From assembly GCA_002304995.1 (NCBI GenBank), contig DBPV01000119.1, positions 1 to 64,000 of the forward strand: a stretch of DNA of 64,000 bases, read 5' to 3'. The position numbers and the translations under genes are program-made. How positions within the stretch are numbered: the first letter of the stretch is position 1; every line of letters begins with the position of its first letter. Shown piece by piece: positions 26,611 through 35,725 of this stretch. Under the pieces are notes generated by a model, which was not told the DNA's origin, searched no databases, and worked only from the letters and a program-made list of their open reading frames with translations. This stretch comes from Syntrophaceae bacterium UBA1411 (GTDB lineage Bacteria > Desulfobacterota > Syntrophia > Syntrophales > Smithellaceae).

Positions 26611-29079
26611 TCAGGCCAGCAGCGTTTTGGTTTTGATGATGCGCACGTTTTGCGTTTCACCGGCCGCAACGCCCAGGACATGTTCAATAATGTCGAGCGG
26701 ACGGGCGGACCCGTTCTGGGCGTGCAGGAGCGTCACGGTCACCTTTTTCTCTGCGGGGAGAAGCGCAAGTTTCTCAACAAAGGGCCGGATGTCGCGCGTG
26801 ACGGTCTTCCCCTTGGCCTGGCGGGTGATCGGAAAGGAACCGGCGGCCAGAAACTCGTCGATGCGGCGGGCCATGGCATTGAGCTGCCCGTCGTCTGTCC
26901 GGTCGGGCAGCAGGAGGTCGTAGTCGAATCCGTAAAGCGCCCGGGAAAGCTCCCTGGCGACAAAGGGCAAGGTCTGCAGATCCGTGACGGCCATGCCGTC
27001 GGGCAGGGCGGCGTTGATTTCGTTTTTCAGCGCTGTGAGATCGCCCGGATACGCGCCGGCGGTGACGTCCAGGTATTCCTCGCGGCTTTCCGTGCCCACC
27101 GGTGTGGCGGTGGCAAAAGAAATTTTCGGATGCGGATGAAAACCCGCCGAATAGCAAAGCGCAAGAGAGCTGCGGCGCAGGGCGCGCGTCACCGCCAGCG
27201 CCAGTTCCAGGTGCGAGAGAAACCGCGCGCGGCCGGTTTTGGTGAAACGCAGCCGGTATACCATCTCGCGCGGCAGCGGGGCAGACGGTTGGACGTCCGG
27301 CCGCGCCGCGGGGAGATCTTCGGTCGAGAAAACATTCCGGATTTCGGTAAAGTCGCAGACGCCGCAGTCCTGGCAGGCTTCATAGCGGCAGTCCGGCGTG
27401 TCTTCGCCGGCGGCGGCCTTTTGCCTTTCCGCCAGCAGAAATTCCCGGCCGATGCCGCAGTCGATGTTGTCCCAGGGCAGAGGGTCTGTGGTGCTGCGCC
27501 GGCGCAGGTAGGCGTCGACGGAAATACCCGTCTCCTGCAGGGCGTCCTGCCACAGATCGAAGCGCAGGATTTCGCTCCAGCCGTCAAAGCGGCAGCCCTT
27601 TTGCCAGGCGGCAAGCAACAGTTCGCCGATTTTTGCATCGCCCCGCGAAAACAGGCCTTCGAGCAGGCTCATCCGGGCATCGTGCCACTTGACGGCCAGC
27701 TGGCGGTTGTTCATGCGCCGGCGGATGTACTGCTGGCGGTTGTAAGTCTCGTCGAGCGAGAGCTGCCTTTCCCACTGGAAGGGCGTATGGGGTTTGGGCA
27801 CGAAGGTCGAAAGGCTGACGGTGACCTGGCCGCGGCGCCGGGCTGCTCCGAGCGCCTGATATGCCAGATCGACGATGCCGTCGAGATCGCTTTCTTCTTC
27901 TTCGGGCAGTCCGATCATGAAGTACAGCTTGATGGATTTCCAGCCGGCGTCAAAGACCCGGTCCACGGACGCCAGCAGATCCTGCGCCGTGTTGCCCTTG
28001 TTGATGATCCGGCGCATCTTATCCGTTCCGGCCTCCGGCGCCAGGGTAAAGCTGGTCTTGCGCGTGCGCCTGATTTCCTCGATCAGCGTCCGGCTCAGCG
28101 TCTCCACGCGCAGGGAAGGCAGCGCCAGCGCGACTCTTTCGCCTGAGTGCCGCGACATGAGGGTTTGGATGAGCCCTTCGATGCAGCTGTAGTCTCCGGA
28201 GCTCAGCGCCAGAAGCGAGACTTCATCGTGGCCGGTTGCGGCAAGCGCGAGGCCCGCCATGTCGGCTACCAGTTTCGCGTTTCTTTCGCGGTAAGGCCGC
28301 CAGAGCATGCCGGCCTGGCAAAACCGGCAGCCCCGCGTGCAGCCGCGGGCGATTTCCAGGACGATCCGGTCGTGGATCGTCTGCATGAGCGGCACAACGG
28401 GCGCGACCGGATGCCGCCAGACGTTGAGATCGACGGGCTTTCTCTTCCGGATGACGGTCTGGCCGTGCACGGAGGGCACATAAACGCCTGCGATGTCCGC
28501 CAGCGCCGCCAGGAGGTCGTCTCTTGTCGCGTTTTTGCCTTTGCCCGCGGCAACGGCTGCGGCGATCTCTTCCACGGCTTCTTCCCCCTCGCCGATCACG
28601 AAGGCGTCGATAAAGGCGCAAAGCGGCGCGGGATTGAAGGCGCAGGGGCCGCCCGCGATGATCAGGGGATGGCCTTTCGACCGGTCGGCGGCCCGAAGCG
28701 GAAGGCCCGCGAGGTCCAGCATCGTGAGGACATTGGTGTAGGACAGTTCATACTGGAGGGAAAAGCCGATCACATCAAAATCCGCCAGCGGTTTTGCGGA
28801 TTCCAGCGACGCGAGAGGCAGGCCGCGCCGGCGCAGCTCACGCTCCCGGTCGGGCCAGGGGGCGAAGCACCGTTCGGCGGACACGCCGGGAAGGGCATTG
28901 ATCACGGCATAGAGAATCTGCAAGCCCAGATGCGACATGCCCACTTCATATGTGTCCGGAAACGCCAGCGCGAAGCGCACGGCGGCGTTTTCCTTGCGTA
29001 CGGCGTTGACTTCAGCGCCGATGTAGCGGCTGGGCTTTTCAGAGCCGGCCAGGAGCTCCTCGAAAAAATCTCTGGTCAT
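26611..29079 (-). CDS. Fused radical SAM protein (TIGR03960-type) with DUF2344 (TIGR03936-type) C-terminus
   Basis: In the 822 aa product, residues about 30-190 resemble a B12-binding-like Rossmann region (AFPDTYEVGMSHLGLQILY). Next comes a radical SAM core with the 4Fe-4S motif CTRGCRFCQ in GCTRGCRFCQAGMLWRPYRER. From about residue 590 onward YRLRFTKTGRARFLSHLEL and SAGFHPHPKISFA mark a DUF2344 domain. In some genomes the two halves are separate genes; here they are fused in one frame. The reaction is not established. In other bacteria it is often found near rng and rplU, but here the neighbour is only a small conserved protein 35 bases downstream in the genome on the same strand. Confidence 0.9.
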   Translation of the reverse strand: MTRDFFEELLAGSEKPSRYIGAEVNAVRKENAAVRFALAFPDTYEVGMSHLGLQILYAVINALPGVSAERCFAPWPDRERELRRRGLPLASLESAKPLADFDVIGFSLQYELSYTNVLTMLDLAGLPLRAADRSKGHPLIIAGGPCAFNPAPLCAFIDAFVIGEGEEAVEEIAAAVAAGKGKNATRDDLLAALADIAGVYVPSVHGQTVIRKRKPVDLNVWRHPVAPVVPLMQTIHDRIVLEIARGCTRGCRFCQAGMLWRPYRERNAKLVADMAGLALAATGHDEVSLLALSSGDYSCIEGLIQTLMSRHSGERVALALPSLRVETLSRTLIEEIRRTRKTSFTLAPEAGTDKMRRIINKGNTAQDLLASVDRVFDAGWKSIKLYFMIGLPEEEESDLDGIVDLAYQALGAARRRGQVTVSLSTFVPKPHTPFQWERQLSLDETYNRQQYIRRRMNNRQLAVKWHDARMSLLEGLFSRGDAKIGELLLAAWQKGCRFDGWSEILRFDLWQDALQETGISVDAYLRRRSTTDPLPWDNIDCGIGREFLLAERQKAAAGEDTPDCRYEACQDCGVCDFTEIRNVFSTEDLPAARPDVQPSAPLPREMVYRLRFTKTGRARFLSHLELALAVTRALRRSSLALCYSAGFHPHPKISFATATPVGTESREEYLDVTAGAYPGDLTALKNEINAALPDGMAVTDLQTLPFVARELSRALYGFDYDLLLPDRTDDGQLNAMARRIDEFLAAGSFPITRQAKGKTVTRDIRPFVEKLALLPAEKKVTVTLLHAQNGSARPLDIIEHVLGVAAGETQNVRIIKTKTLLA

Positions 29080-29114
29080 GATGTGTTTTCCGTTGGTTGT
29101 TTTTGCCGTCCCGG

Positions 29115-29516
29115 TTATTCAGCCGGCTCTTCGGCCGGCTGCGCCCGCCGGTACTTGTAGGGGTTGCTTTTGATGTCCCGCAGCAGCGACAGGACCATTT
29201 TTCGCGCGAAGTCGGGCGACGACAGATAGTGAAGGGAATTTTTCTTGAACGTATCCAGGAGTTCGGCGCGGGTGGCTTCCTTCTCGGTTTCGGAAACGAA
29301 CGTCCGCTCCAGTTTGTGTTCGTAGGTGAGTTCGTCGCCGAAGAGGCCGGTGAGTTGCCGGCAGTCGTCGGACGAGGTGAAGAAGGATTCCTCGACTTTC
29401 ACTTTCATCCGGAAGGAAACTTCGACTTTTACCGTGTCCGCGGCGATGCGGCGCGTCAGATCGTGAATCGTGAGCCGAAGGCCGTTTTGCAGAGGGATGG
29501 TTTCGATCAATTCCAT
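29115..29516 (-). CDS. Conserved 133-aa cytoplasmic protein of unknown function
   Basis: I do not recognise the family by name. There is no signal peptide or membrane helix. The N-terminal half alternates short strands (GLRLTIHDLTRRI, VKVEVSFRMKVKVEESFF), and the C-terminal half is helical (ATRAELLDTFKKNSLHYLSSPDFARKMVLSLLRDI). The pattern of a strand pair ending in EES-F/Y-F and a closing basic helix suggests a small alpha/beta fold. It ends 35 bases before the radical SAM gene on the same strand, so the two probably share a transcript. Confidence 0.7.
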   Translation of the reverse strand: MELIETIPLQNGLRLTIHDLTRRIAADTVKVEVSFRMKVKVEESFFTSSDDCRQLTGLFGDELTYEHKLERTFVSETEKEATRAELLDTFKKNSLHYLSSPDFARKMVLSLLRDIKSNPYKYRRAQPAEEPAE

Positions 29517-29569
29517 GGCGCTTGTGTATCCTGTTTTCCAAAAGTGGCCCGGTCATACCATTTTTATTC

Positions 29570-29598
29570 TTGACCTGCAACGGTAATCCTTTTATAGA
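29570..29598 (+). promoter_or_regulatory. Sigma-70-type promoter for the cysteine-rich protein at 29679
   Basis: TTGACC (29570-29575) and TATAGA (29593-29598) lie 17 bases apart. They match the consensus at five and four of six positions, about 80 bases before the ATG. Confidence 0.6.
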
Positions 29599-29678
29599 AG
29601 GCGCGCGCCCGACGCCCTTCGCGCCGCGCCGCAGTTTATTCGGTCCTTATTCCGGGGAAAGGGACACAAAAGCGTCCA

Positions 29679-30497
29679 ATGGCAGCGTCTTCAGAGATCA
29701 GAGTGTTGTGCCAGCCGGATCCCGGCAAGTCCTGCGGAGCCTGCTGCGGCCTGTACAATTACGTCGACAGCTCGCGCGAGGCCCTGACTGAGCGGCTGCG
29801 CGCGCGCACGAAGCGCTACCGCGACATGGTGCAGGGGCCGGACGATCTGACCCGCTACGCCGCGGCGACCTTCGCGGCCGAGGATTTCCGCAAGCGCTAC
29901 GAAGTGATTTACTGCTGCGAATACCTGGGCTTTCTGGACGATGAAGAAAAAAAGGTCGGCTGCCTGGTGCATCCGTTGCAAAACGGCGGAGTCGATATGC
30001 GCACCGTGTCCTTTTACGGTCAGGACGTCTGCGCCGGACATCTGTGCCCCAGCCACCATTTCATTCCCCGCTCCCAACAGCGCATCCTGCTTGCGATCAT
30101 TGACGACTGGTATCTCTACGGGTTGTGCCTCACGGATATCGATCTGGTCGTCACCTACTTCCGTCTCATCGCCGACCGGGTCGGCCGCGAGCTTGCGCCG
30201 GAGATGTTCGCGTGCGAGGCGCTTCGGGAGACGGCCGCGGCTTACTTCGCGTGGAAAACCACCTGGCCGTTCCGGTCGGAGGACGTAAACCGCCTGGGCA
30301 AGTATTACTTTGACGGTTCGCAGTACATGATCAGCCACATCGACTATGAAAAGTTCGGCCGGGAGATTTCGCCGCTCAACGCCATCCTGCTCAGCCTTTC
30401 GTCGGAGTTTCATTCGGCCAGCGAACTGGCCCTCGCGGAAGGCATGATCTGGCAGAACATTGAAACGGTTGTGTCGCTGTGCGGCGGGCTGCCCTGA
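29679..30497 (+). CDS. YkgJ-like cysteine-cluster (putative metal-binding) protein
   Basis: The 272 aa product starts with a CX7CX2CC cluster (CQPDPGKSCGACC). Later it has YCCEYLG, VGCLVHP, QDVCAGHLCPSHH and a C-terminal SLCGG. This spacing is like the UPF0153/YkgJ group, in which cysteines are thought to bind zinc or an iron-sulfur cluster. No membrane segment or signal peptide is present, so it should be cytoplasmic. The second half is helical and without cysteines for about 100 residues. It has its own promoter, and hpt follows after a separate promoter. Function is unknown. Confidence 0.7.
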   Translation: MAASSEIRVLCQPDPGKSCGACCGLYNYVDSSREALTERLRARTKRYRDMVQGPDDLTRYAAATFAAEDFRKRYEVIYCCEYLGFLDDEEKKVGCLVHPLQNGGVDMRTVSFYGQDVCAGHLCPSHHFIPRSQQRILLAIIDDWYLYGLCLTDIDLVVTYFRLIADRVGRELAPEMFACEALRETAAAYFAWKTTWPFRSEDVNRLGKYYFDGSQYMISHIDYEKFGREISPLNAILLSLSSEFHSASELALAEGMIWQNIETVVSLCGGLP

Positions 30498-30503
30498 TTT
30501 TTA

Positions 30504-30533
30504 TTGACAGACACCGGATATCTTGCTTAAGAT
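30504..30533 (+). promoter_or_regulatory. Sigma-70-type promoter for hpt
   Basis: A perfect TTGACA (30504-30509) and TAAGAT (30528-30533, four of six) are separated by 18 bases, just upstream of the hpt start. Confidence 0.55.
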
Positions 30534-30590
30534 TCACAAACTTCAAGCCGTAACGGGGAATCATCCGACATGGACCCACGAGGAAAAGAA

Positions 30591-31100
30591 ATGCTTTTAA
30601 CCCGATCCGAAATTGACCGGCGCGTGAACGATCTGGCCGGTCAAATTTCGCGCGACTATGCCGGATGCGATCTGCTTTTGATCGGCGTGCTGAAGGGCGC
30701 CTTTATTTTCATGGCGGATCTGGCCCGCGCCCTGTCCATTCCCTGCCAGACGGATTTCATCCGCGCGGCAAGCTACGGGGCCGGATCGGAAAGCTCCGGA
30801 ACCATCGTCATCACCAAGGATGTTGACGCGGAAGTCCGCGGGCGCGACGTCCTGATCATTGAGGATATCATCGACACCGGCCTGACGCTTCGGCACATCG
30901 TCGATACGCTGATGCTCAGGCAGCCGAAATCCATCAAGGTCTGCGCCTTTCTGGACAAACGCCGGAGAAGAAAAATTCCCTTTGAAGCGGATTACGTCGG
31001 TTTTTCCATGGAGGACGGTTTCGTGGTCGGCTACGGATTGGATTTCAACGAGCAGGACCGTCATTGGCCTGATGTGTATGTGATTCCGAATCCCGTCTGA
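30591..31100 (+). CDS. hpt: Hypoxanthine phosphoribosyltransferase
   Basis: This purine-salvage enzyme transfers hypoxanthine or guanine to PRPP. The 169 aa product has LLIGVLKGAFIFMADLAR and the PRPP-binding loop DVLIIEDIIDTGLTL, followed by KVCAFLDKRRRRKIPFEADYVGF and the C-terminal GYGLDFNEQDRHWPDVYV, all diagnostic for HPRT. ATG 30591 with GAGGAAAAG upstream is preferred over ATG 30570. It begins a small plus-strand run with the zinc-ribbon and radical SAM genes. The window also carries purE, purD and the last two steps of IMP synthesis. Confidence 0.94.
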   Translation: MLLTRSEIDRRVNDLAGQISRDYAGCDLLLIGVLKGAFIFMADLARALSIPCQTDFIRAASYGAGSESSGTIVITKDVDAEVRGRDVLIIEDIIDTGLTLRHIVDTLMLRQPKSIKVCAFLDKRRRRKIPFEADYVGFSMEDGFVVGYGLDFNEQDRHWPDVYVIPNPV

Positions 31101-31120
31101 TCCGAACGAGAGGGACGACC

Positions 31121-32113
31121 ATGATTATACAATGCAAGCAGTGCCGGACCAAGTTCCGTTTTGACGAATCTAAAATGGAAGGCGACGGCTTGTGGATGCG
31201 CTGCAGCCGCTGCCAGCACGTTTTTTTCCAGGAAAGTCCGGCCAAGCCAGGCCCGCCGGAGGCGACGCCGTTTGCAGCCGACGAGGCGCCCTCCTTAGCG
31301 CCGGCCGCCCGGTTGTCCTTTGAGCCGGCGGCTCCCGCGCACGTTGCAGCTGAAGAAAAACGCGAACCGGACGACGTCTTTCGCCGGCGGGAGGCCGTAC
31401 CGGAAGAGCCGGCCGGGCGGATTTTGCCGCCGCGACCGGAGCCGTCCGAAAGTGTGGGCCTCAACCTGACGGACATTGAATTTGCGCCGGGAGAGGAGGG
31501 CGCTCCGGAAGAGGAGGAGGCTGCCGCGGCGGCTTTCGAGCAACCGGCGGCGCCGGCGAAAAAGAAAAAGAGCAAAACGTGGCTGGCCCTGCTCTGGGCG
31601 CTGCTCGTCATTATCGTGATTCCGGCCGTTTTGCTGGTTTTTGTTTTTCCGCAGCAGCTCGAGCGCTACATGGACATCGGCCGCAAGTATCTCGGCGCGT
31701 CGCAGCCTTACGAAGGTCATTCGGTGCTGGCGCAGGTCAAACTGCAGGACATCCGGCAGCGGGTGGTCAACAATTACATTCTGGGCAATATCCGGGTCGT
31801 GGAGGGCGTTGCCGTCAATCAGGCGGACTTTGCCGTCGCCCGCATCCGGGTGAAGGCGGCCATCCTGGACGCTTACGCCGTTGTTCTGGACGAGCGGATC
31901 AGCTTTGCGGGCAATATGCTTTCGGAAGAGGATCTGACGAATTTGTCGGAGGAGGATCTGCAAAAAATCCTCTCCCTGCCGGAAGGCCGGGACAGTTCCA
32001 ACGAGCGGGTGATTCCCGGCGGCCGGATTCCGTTCATGATCGTTTTTACCCGCGATCAGCCGGGCGCCATCAAGACGACGGTAACGATCGCCGGCGCCGA
32101 GCGCCTGCTTTAA
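31121..32113 (+). CDS. Zinc-ribbon (MJ0042-type) and DUF3426 membrane protein
   Basis: Residues 1-37 form a zinc ribbon with two CX2C pairs (CKQC and CSRC), the MJ0042 pattern. A long low-complexity Pro/Glu/Ala linker follows to about 145. A single transmembrane helix (about 152-172, LALLWALLVIIVIPAVLLVFVF) leads into a C-terminal domain (about 200-330) with VVNNYILGNIRVVEGVAVN and ARIRVKAAILD, typical of DUF3426. The protein probably puts the ribbon in the cytoplasm and the DUF3426 domain in the periplasm. It lies 20 bases after hpt, so co-transcription is likely. The function is unknown across the family. Confidence 0.85.
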   Translation: MIIQCKQCRTKFRFDESKMEGDGLWMRCSRCQHVFFQESPAKPGPPEATPFAADEAPSLAPAARLSFEPAAPAHVAAEEKREPDDVFRRREAVPEEPAGRILPPRPEPSESVGLNLTDIEFAPGEEGAPEEEEAAAAAFEQPAAPAKKKKSKTWLALLWALLVIIVIPAVLLVFVFPQQLERYMDIGRKYLGASQPYEGHSVLAQVKLQDIRQRVVNNYILGNIRVVEGVAVNQADFAVARIRVKAAILDAYAVVLDERISFAGNMLSEEDLTNLSEEDLQKILSLPEGRDSSNERVIPGGRIPFMIVFTRDQPGAIKTTVTIAGAERLL

Positions 32114-32175
32114 ACAATGCACAGCCGGACAGCGCAAAGGAAGGCCTGGTCCGGCCGGGAAGCAAGGGAAGTTAT

Positions 32176-33054
32176 TTGAGATACGAAGGCAATATTTTCC
32201 GGCCTTTCTCCGAGGCCGACAGCTATCTGCTGCAATGCACCATCGGTTGTTCCCACAATGCCTGCACGTTCTGCGGCATGTATAAAGACAAGAAATACCG
32301 CGTGCGTTCCATGTCCGAAATTCTGGAGGATATCCGTCTGGCGGGAAACTATTACCGCGATGCGGAAAAGGTTTTTCTCTGTGACGGCGATGCCATCGCC
32401 ATCGAAACCGACGCGCTTTTGGAGATTCTCCGCGCGCTTTACGCGACGTTTCCGTCGCTGCGCCACGTCGGAAGCTATGTCGGGCCGCAAAGCACGCTCG
32501 GCAAGTCGCCGCAGGAGCTTGGCGCGCTTCGCAAAGCGGGTCTTACGAAAGCCTATATCGGCGTGGAGACGGGCGACGACGCTCTTCTGAAAAAAGTTAA
32601 AAAGGGCGCAGGGTACGACGAAATGCTCAAGGCCGGCCGTCTGCTCGTCGAGGCCGGCATCAATTTGTCCGCCATGGTCCTTCTGGGGCTGGCGGGGCCG
32701 GGAGAGCCTTCGCGGCGCCACGCGCTCGCCACCGCCCTGATCATCAACGAGATGAAGCCCCGGTATCTGGCCGCCCTGACCGTCACGCCCGTGCCGGGGA
32801 CGGTTTTGTACCGTCAGGTGCAAAAGGGTGAATTTCAGCTGCTCGATCCTTTTGAAACCCTGGCCGAGATGAAAATGATTTTTGAAAACATCACGATGGA
32901 TGATCTGAAATTCGTCGGCACGCACGCCTCGAACTACCTGCCCGTCACCGGCACGCTGCAAAAAGACAAAAGAAAAATGATCGCCCTGGTCGATCAGGTT
33001 CTGTCGTCCCGGGATCAGGCCCGGCTCCGGCCGGATTCCCTGCGCGGCCTCTAA
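32176..33054 (+). CDS. Radical SAM protein with CX4CX2C cluster motif
   Basis: The 292 aa protein opens with YEGNIFRPFSEADSYLLQC and then TIGCSHNACTFCGMYKDK. The cysteines read C-SHNA-C-TF-C, a CX4CX2C spacing instead of the usual CX3CX2C; another Cys lies four residues before. A radical SAM barrel follows (VFLCDGDAIAIETDALLEIL, KAYIGVETGDDALLKKVKKG). The start is inferred to be TTG 32176, with AAGGGAAG four bases upstream; the frame stays open further back only by overlapping the previous gene. It ends at a strong terminator. Substrate unknown. Confidence 0.82.
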   Translation: MRYEGNIFRPFSEADSYLLQCTIGCSHNACTFCGMYKDKKYRVRSMSEILEDIRLAGNYYRDAEKVFLCDGDAIAIETDALLEILRALYATFPSLRHVGSYVGPQSTLGKSPQELGALRKAGLTKAYIGVETGDDALLKKVKKGAGYDEMLKAGRLLVEAGINLSAMVLLGLAGPGEPSRRHALATALIINEMKPRYLAALTVTPVPGTVLYRQVQKGEFQLLDPFETLAEMKMIFENITMDDLKFVGTHASNYLPVTGTLQKDKRKMIALVDQVLSSRDQARLRPDSLRGL

Positions 33055-33056
33055 GC

Positions 33057-33108
33057 CACAGGGGCGGAAAACAGCCGCCCGCCGTTTTCCGCCCCTGTGT
33101 TTTTCTTT
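33057..33108 (+). terminator. Strong intrinsic terminator
   Basis: CACAGGGGCGGAAAAC (33057-33072) and GTTTTCCGCCCCTGTG (33084-33099) form a perfect 16-bp stem, followed by a T-rich tract (33100-33108). It ends the hpt to radical SAM run and lies between convergent units. Confidence 0.85.
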
Positions 33109-33126
33109 TGTCCGCTGACTCCTTCG

Positions 33127-33924
33127 TTATCTTCCGTGATGCGGAGAATAAGGTTCGGGATGCGGCGGATGATAAGGTTCGTCATGCACTCCGGGCGTCG
33201 GAACGTAGGGTTTGGTGTCGCCGGGGGCCGGTTTGTACTGATCCAGCGTGTTGGTCATTCTGCCGCCTCCGTCCCGGGGCGTCTCGCGGCGCTGGAAAAC
33301 GGCGGAGGCCGGATTGGTTTCCATTTTCAGGCTCTCGAGCTCGCCCGGAAGAATGTCCCGCACCTGCGGCTCCCCGTCGGGGCCGGAGATGAGCATGGCG
33401 CGGCCCTTCCCGATAGGTTGGATGTTCTGGGGCTTGCCGGGATTGTACCCGTAGCCGTCTCCCTCTTCAAAGAACGCGCCGGAGGCGCCGTTGAGATGCG
33501 TGTTGTAAAAAACGGTTCCCCGGACGCCGCAGACGGCGGTCGCGGTATGGACTTCATAGCGGCCGCCCGCGCCGACGGATTTGACGGTATTCTGGATTTT
33601 GCCCCGCAGCAGATTCAGCACGCTGACGTTTCGATCCTTGCCGGACATGTAATCGGTGATTTTCAGCCGCGTGTTTTCCGCCAGACGCAGGATGTTTCCG
33701 TTGGCGAAGGAAATTTCCGCCTTGGCTTTGCTCTTGGTGCGAAGAATATCGCCGACGTTGACCGCGTCGCCGGCGGCCACGGCTCTGGCTTCAGTTGCGC
33801 CCGCGGGCGTGAGATCGACCTTACCGACCACCGTTGTGACTATTCCGACCGGCGCGGCCCAGGCCAGCGTCGCGAAAAAAAGAACGGCAATCATCCATCC
33901 GGTTGTCACAGCAAACTTTTTCAT
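33127..33924 (-). CDS. Exported FecR-domain protein
   Basis: The 265 aa product has a signal peptide (MKKFAVTTGWMIAVLFFATLAWAA). A FecR-like domain follows (about 25-170: VGKVDLTP, VNVGDILRTKSKAKAEISFANGNILRLAENTRLKI, and ATAVCGVRGTVFYN). Unlike iron-uptake FecR it has no membrane anchor or anti-sigma N-terminus. The C-terminal 60 residues are Pro/His/Tyr-rich (PYHPPHPEPYSPHHG) and may bind metal or stay disordered. AAGGAGGATC before ATG 33924 rules out the longer frame. It follows the TPR/beta-barrel gene by 42 bases on the same strand, a pairing that suggests a secreted protein and its outer-membrane partner. Confidence 0.82.
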   Translation of the reverse strand: MKKFAVTTGWMIAVLFFATLAWAAPVGIVTTVVGKVDLTPAGATEARAVAAGDAVNVGDILRTKSKAKAEISFANGNILRLAENTRLKITDYMSGKDRNVSVLNLLRGKIQNTVKSVGAGGRYEVHTATAVCGVRGTVFYNTHLNGASGAFFEEGDGYGYNPGKPQNIQPIGKGRAMLISGPDGEPQVRDILPGELESLKMETNPASAVFQRRETPRDGGGRMTNTLDQYKPAPGDTKPYVPTPGVHDEPYHPPHPEPYSPHHGR

Positions 33925-33966
33925 GAACAGATCCTCCTTATTCCTGACAAGGCGTGCCACGTCTTG

Positions 33967-35553
33967 CTATATTTTAAATTCGATGCCCGCGGTCCAGATA
34001 TGATCGTCGTAAGTGAAAACCGGCATATTGGAGTCGGAGCGGATGAATTTGTACTGCAGCACCAGCCCCAGGTTCTTCACAATTTCCCAGTTTAAACCGA
34101 CGGACGCGTCATAGAGGCGGTCTCTTCTTTTTTCCGTTGTGAACACCAGATCGTCATTGAGAAAATTTCGTTCGTAGGTGTAGTTTGCAAAGCTGAATCC
34201 GCAGGCGGCCTGCACGTAGAGGCCGCCGGCTTTTGCCGCGACGGCGGCGGGCAGGACAGGGATGTTCACGCTGGCGGAGAGCCGATGCAGCTTGTTGTCC
34301 CAGTATACGCCGTCGGTGCGGTCCTCGTTGTAATCGTAGCGCGCGGACACAAATCCCCGGGGAAGGAAAAACCAGGTCCAGCTGAGATAGGCGCGCGGAC
34401 CGACGGCGTCGCGGTTTTCGGCGGCGACCGTCAGGTTCTGGTGGTAAAACTCTTTCTTGTCGTAGCCCAGAAAGACTTCCAGAATGTTGTTGGGCGTCGC
34501 CAGAAGCTTAAAGACGGCGCCGGTCGTCACGTATTCCAGGTATCTTTTCAAATTGGCGTTTTCATCCGGAAACATATCCGGGTCAGTCCGGAGCAGATAG
34601 CTCGTGTAGGCGGCCAGCAGGCTCACCGAAAACCGGCCGAAATTGTAGCCCGGCAAAACCGCGACCGTGTGCGACATCGCGTCTTCGGAATGGACGAAGG
34701 ACGAATGGTAGGCGGCATTGAAAGCGTAGAGCGCGGAAAGGAGCCACGGGCCTTCGAAGCGGGGAGCAAATTCCACGCGCAGGGACGGTTTGAAAAAAGC
34801 GCTGCCGGGGCTGCCGATGCCCGGAGCAAACGTGTCGTTGCGCGGCTTCAAAATCAGGTTGGAGTCGTAGCCTCCGTACAGCCCCAGTGTGACGCGCAGC
34901 GGGCGGGTCGGAAAAAGGCCTTCGTCGATGGCTTCCTGGTAGCGGCGGGCGTTGGCCGCCAGATCCGAGGCGGGATCATAAACGACGGCCGCCTTGAACC
35001 GTTCCCTGGCCTTTTCCAGTTCGTTTTGGTTGTAATGGCAAAGGCCGATGGCGTAATCAGCCGACTGCGCGAGTTTCGGATCGAGCTGCCTGGCCTTTTC
35101 GAGCGGGGCGATTGCGTCCGCGCACCGGTTTTTCTTGATGAGAACCATTCCTTTCCAGTAGGCGGTGTTGGCCGGATCGCTGTTTTCCTTTTCGGCTTTT
35201 TCGATCCATTGTTCGGCCTGGTCCAGGCGGTCGAGCAGGTACAGGACGCTGATGTACTGGGACAGGGCGTCTTTGACCGGCGGCGCCAGCATCATGGCGT
35301 CTTCCAGATGGGGAAGCGCCTTATCATATTCGGTCGTTTGCTTGTAGGCCATGCCGAGGTAGTAGGCGGCGGCGGATGACTGCGGCTGGCCGGCCCTGGC
35401 TTTTTTGAGGAGCTCAATCGCTTCGTCGTAGTTTTCTGCGGCGTATTGCTTGATGCCCTGATCCAGGTCGTCGCCGGCCGGCCGGCCGTAACCGGCCGCG
35501 GCAAAAAAGAGGCATAAAAAACAAACGACAAGAAATACCGATTTTTTTTGCAT
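33967..35553 (-). CDS. TPR protein with C-terminal outer-membrane beta-barrel-like domain
   Basis: The 528 aa product starts with a signal peptide (about 1-23). Residues about 28-215 are tetratricopeptide repeats (IKQYAAENYDEAIELLKKARAGQPQSSAAAYYLGMAYKQ and similar pairs). From about residue 225 the sequence alternates aromatic beta-strands (TLGLYGGYDSNLIL, LRVEFAPRFEGPWLLSALYAFNAAY, FVSARYDYNEDR) to the end, IWTAGIEFKI, as in barrel-forming surface proteins. AAGGGAGGAAAG precedes the ATG. It is upstream of and probably co-transcribed with the FecR-domain gene. I infer an export or surface-display role by analogy with TPR-barrel exporters; this is not proven. Confidence 0.75.
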   Translation of the reverse strand: MQKKSVFLVVCFLCLFFAAAGYGRPAGDDLDQGIKQYAAENYDEAIELLKKARAGQPQSSAAAYYLGMAYKQTTEYDKALPHLEDAMMLAPPVKDALSQYISVLYLLDRLDQAEQWIEKAEKENSDPANTAYWKGMVLIKKNRCADAIAPLEKARQLDPKLAQSADYAIGLCHYNQNELEKARERFKAAVVYDPASDLAANARRYQEAIDEGLFPTRPLRVTLGLYGGYDSNLILKPRNDTFAPGIGSPGSAFFKPSLRVEFAPRFEGPWLLSALYAFNAAYHSSFVHSEDAMSHTVAVLPGYNFGRFSVSLLAAYTSYLLRTDPDMFPDENANLKRYLEYVTTGAVFKLLATPNNILEVFLGYDKKEFYHQNLTVAAENRDAVGPRAYLSWTWFFLPRGFVSARYDYNEDRTDGVYWDNKLHRLSASVNIPVLPAAVAAKAGGLYVQAACGFSFANYTYERNFLNDDLVFTTEKRRDRLYDASVGLNWEIVKNLGLVLQYKFIRSDSNMPVFTYDDHIWTAGIEFKI

Positions 35554-35725
35554 GACTTTCCTCCCTTAGGGTCTGAATACCGCGTCACGGGTCCTTTGCC
35601 GGCCCTGTGGCGGACATTACTTGTACGAAAACAGTCATTTTTGCTGCCCGTGAAATGCCGATTCGTGGCATGGGGAAGACAAAAGAAACACCTGTCTGAA
35701 TGTCTTTGCGTCGTGTTGCCGAAAC

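Noticed and set aside
31579..32175. N-terminal extension of the radical SAM gene
   Set aside because: It overlaps the DUF3426 gene out of frame; TTG 32176 with a good ribosome site starts where family similarity begins.
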